A stretch of 64,000 nt of DNA from Drosophila persimilis (Eukaryota; Arthropoda; Insecta; Diptera; Drosophilidae). The position numbers and the translations under genes were made by a program. The DNA lies in contig NW_020825360.1 of NCBI RefSeq assembly GCF_003286085.1, positions 248,001-312,000 of the forward strand, read 5' to 3'. Numbering within the stretch: the first letter of the stretch is position 1; each line of letters begins with the position of its first letter. The notes under the pieces were generated by a model, which saw nothing but the letters and a program-made list of their open reading frames with translations, did no database searches and had not been told where the DNA came from. Shown here piece after piece: positions 62,596-64,000 of the stretch.

Positions 62596-64000
62596 TTAGT
62601 TTCTGATGACTTTTATACACTCTTCTGTATATGTCCAAAAATACCTCAAAAATGGGTACAACTTTATCGTATAGGTTTCTAAGATATAATCGATCTGTAG
62701 GGTATCAGCATCATCGACCCCCGAAAGCTTCCCATCCGCTCTTGTCTTCTCATGATTTCTTGGAGCTTATTTCTGTGTTTGAAGAAGGGCAGGTAGGGGG
62801 GCGAGAGAGAGAGAGAAGATACGATGAAGTGTAGAGCAGCGTAGACGTTGACGTTGGCGGGGGCAGCAGCAGCGGCAGCACACGTTGACCTTGATATTCG
62901 CATTCGCAGCGGAACCGAAACACACTCTCGATGTGCATGTGTGCATGTTTCTGCGTGTGTGTGAGGCGTGCAAAGCATTAAGCAGAAAAGCAGCGACGCA
63001 CGCAACGCAGCGACAGCTTTGCTTTGAAAGCTTCTCTGCCGCCGCCGCCGCCGCCGCCGCCGCGACAGGCAGAGCAGACCTGGCGATTGCGGGTGTTTTA
63101 ATGCCAGAAAACGAAAAAGAGCGAGAGAGAGGGGAGGGCTGGCTGGCTGGCAGACGATAAGCAGTGCAAAAAAACGCAAGGGAAAAAAAGTGCGGTTTGG
63201 ACGGCGGGACGGGGGGACGGCGCGGTGCAAAATACTTATGAAAGTAAAAAAAATTTTGAAAAATTATCTCATCAAAAAGGTGGAATACTGCCGCCTGCTG
63301 TTGCTGCTGCTGTCTCCGGCTTCTTTCTGCTTAATTACCGCCCGCCGCCACGCTGTAGTTTTTTTCCGCTTTGTTTTGTTCGGTTTTTTGCAACAGGGTG
63401 CGTTTATCTCTTCTCGTTTTCACACTGGATTACCAGGGCCAATTAAATTTGTCTTAACATAAAATAAATTTAAATTATTATTTCAGCTTCTGTTTCTTCG
63501 TCTTCGTTGGCTTCGTTGACTGATTTCCGAGTTGAGTGTAGTGGACTGGAGTGAGAAGAAGAGAGGGAGACAAACAGGCAGACCGAAGTCGGCAGCAATG
63601 TTGCTAATGCGCCGGCGGATGACCTTGGAATTAAAGTCCAAACCACATTTTGCGAGAGCGAGACAGCAACACCAAAAAAACCGAATTTGAAACCAAAACG
63701 CAGCAAAGTGGAATACGGAGAACAAATCAAATTAAAATTTACTTGTACATAAATATGCCCACATGTACATACATATGTATGTATATATGCAATAGTATGT
63801 GTGTTCAAGTTCAACTTCATTCAAGGAGAATTCACTGTAATAAATTCCATATGTCCATTAGAGTCCGTTTAACAAGCTGTTCTACCTTCCAGTAGTGCCT
63901 TATCTACAATCCATACCGCTATTTCTGTACTTCATTGCATTGCCATCCAATACTCTCAATACCAACTTACACGCATTAAACGTGATGGCATATTTTTATT

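Larger units (their letters stand above)
58171..64000 (-). other. mamo: mamo 5' intron(s) / upstream region, start exon not found
   Basis: I searched the minus strand for the first half of the BTB domain and did not find it, so the gene is open at the right edge. The region holds GGC/GCC triplet tracts (about 58661-58690, 59937-59972, 63039-63062), a CCACGGA repeat (about 58980-59010), (CT)n tracts (about 59039-59053, 60828-60853, 61454-61490) and a repeat hairpin at 62573-62595. A 5' UTR exon may hide here but cannot be read from sequence. Confidence 0.5.

Noticed and set aside
58228-64000. Search for the first half of the mamo BTB domain
   Set aside because: No minus-strand segment encoding an HYCLRWNN- or LRAHK-type sequence with a phase 0 donor was found; the exon is assumed to lie outside the window.
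1-64000. CRISPR arrays, tRNA, rRNA, transposase or reverse transcriptase genes
   Set aside because: None recognised by eye; repeats present are microsatellites, one tandem repeat and short dispersed-type sequences.

Overview
The window looks like a piece of a Drosophila genome. Short GT-AG introns (54-72 bp), Drosophila core-promoter motifs, dense dinucleotide microsatellites and homopolymeric His/Gln/Ala/Gly/Asp runs in a transcription factor all fit. The microsatellite load and the TATACC-type arrays would suit an obscura-group species, but that is a guess. All supportable genes are on the minus strand. Exons were built by hand from splice sites that keep reading phase.

Region 1 (1 to about 9.9 kb): the 5' end of an AMP deaminase gene (AMPdeam). 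Two shared exons (3173-3326 and 1208-1539) are fed by alternative first coding exons at 9284-9410 and 5166-5373. A third possible first exon lies at 1606-1673. The catalytic part lies beyond the left edge. A promoter with Ohler motif 6 repeats and a motif 1 (M1BP) site sits at 9858-9937.

Region 2 (about 10 to 13.8 kb): a compact two-exon gene encoding a 682-residue double-Tudor, CCCH zinc-finger protein resembling the piRNA factor Krimper. Its promoter has a DRE and several motif 6 copies, and diverged direct repeats flank the locus. It may be a lineage-specific extra copy of a genome-defence gene.

Region 3 (about 14 to 64 kb): most of mamo, a BTB/C2H2 zinc-finger transcription factor of the germline and of pigmentation. 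The second half of the BTB domain (57979-58170), a very large low-complexity exon (55998-57917) and a 47-codon exon (55785-55925) are shared. Two alternative zinc-finger tails follow: a near set (40972-41917 plus 40247-40395, four fingers) and a far set (25409-25575, 23749-25309, 23219-23694, 22875-23148, six fingers). The first half of the BTB domain was not found and should lie past 64 kb. Large non-coding stretches separate these blocks. Between about 14.1 and 40.2 kb they are strongly T/G-rich on the + strand (A/C-rich in the transcript), which suggests long alternative 3' UTRs.

No transposase, reverse transcriptase, CRISPR array, rRNA or tRNA was recognised. The most unusual items are the Krimper-like gene between direct repeats, the swap of zinc-finger cassettes in mamo, and an in-frame 54-bp intron in mamo that can be translated if retained.
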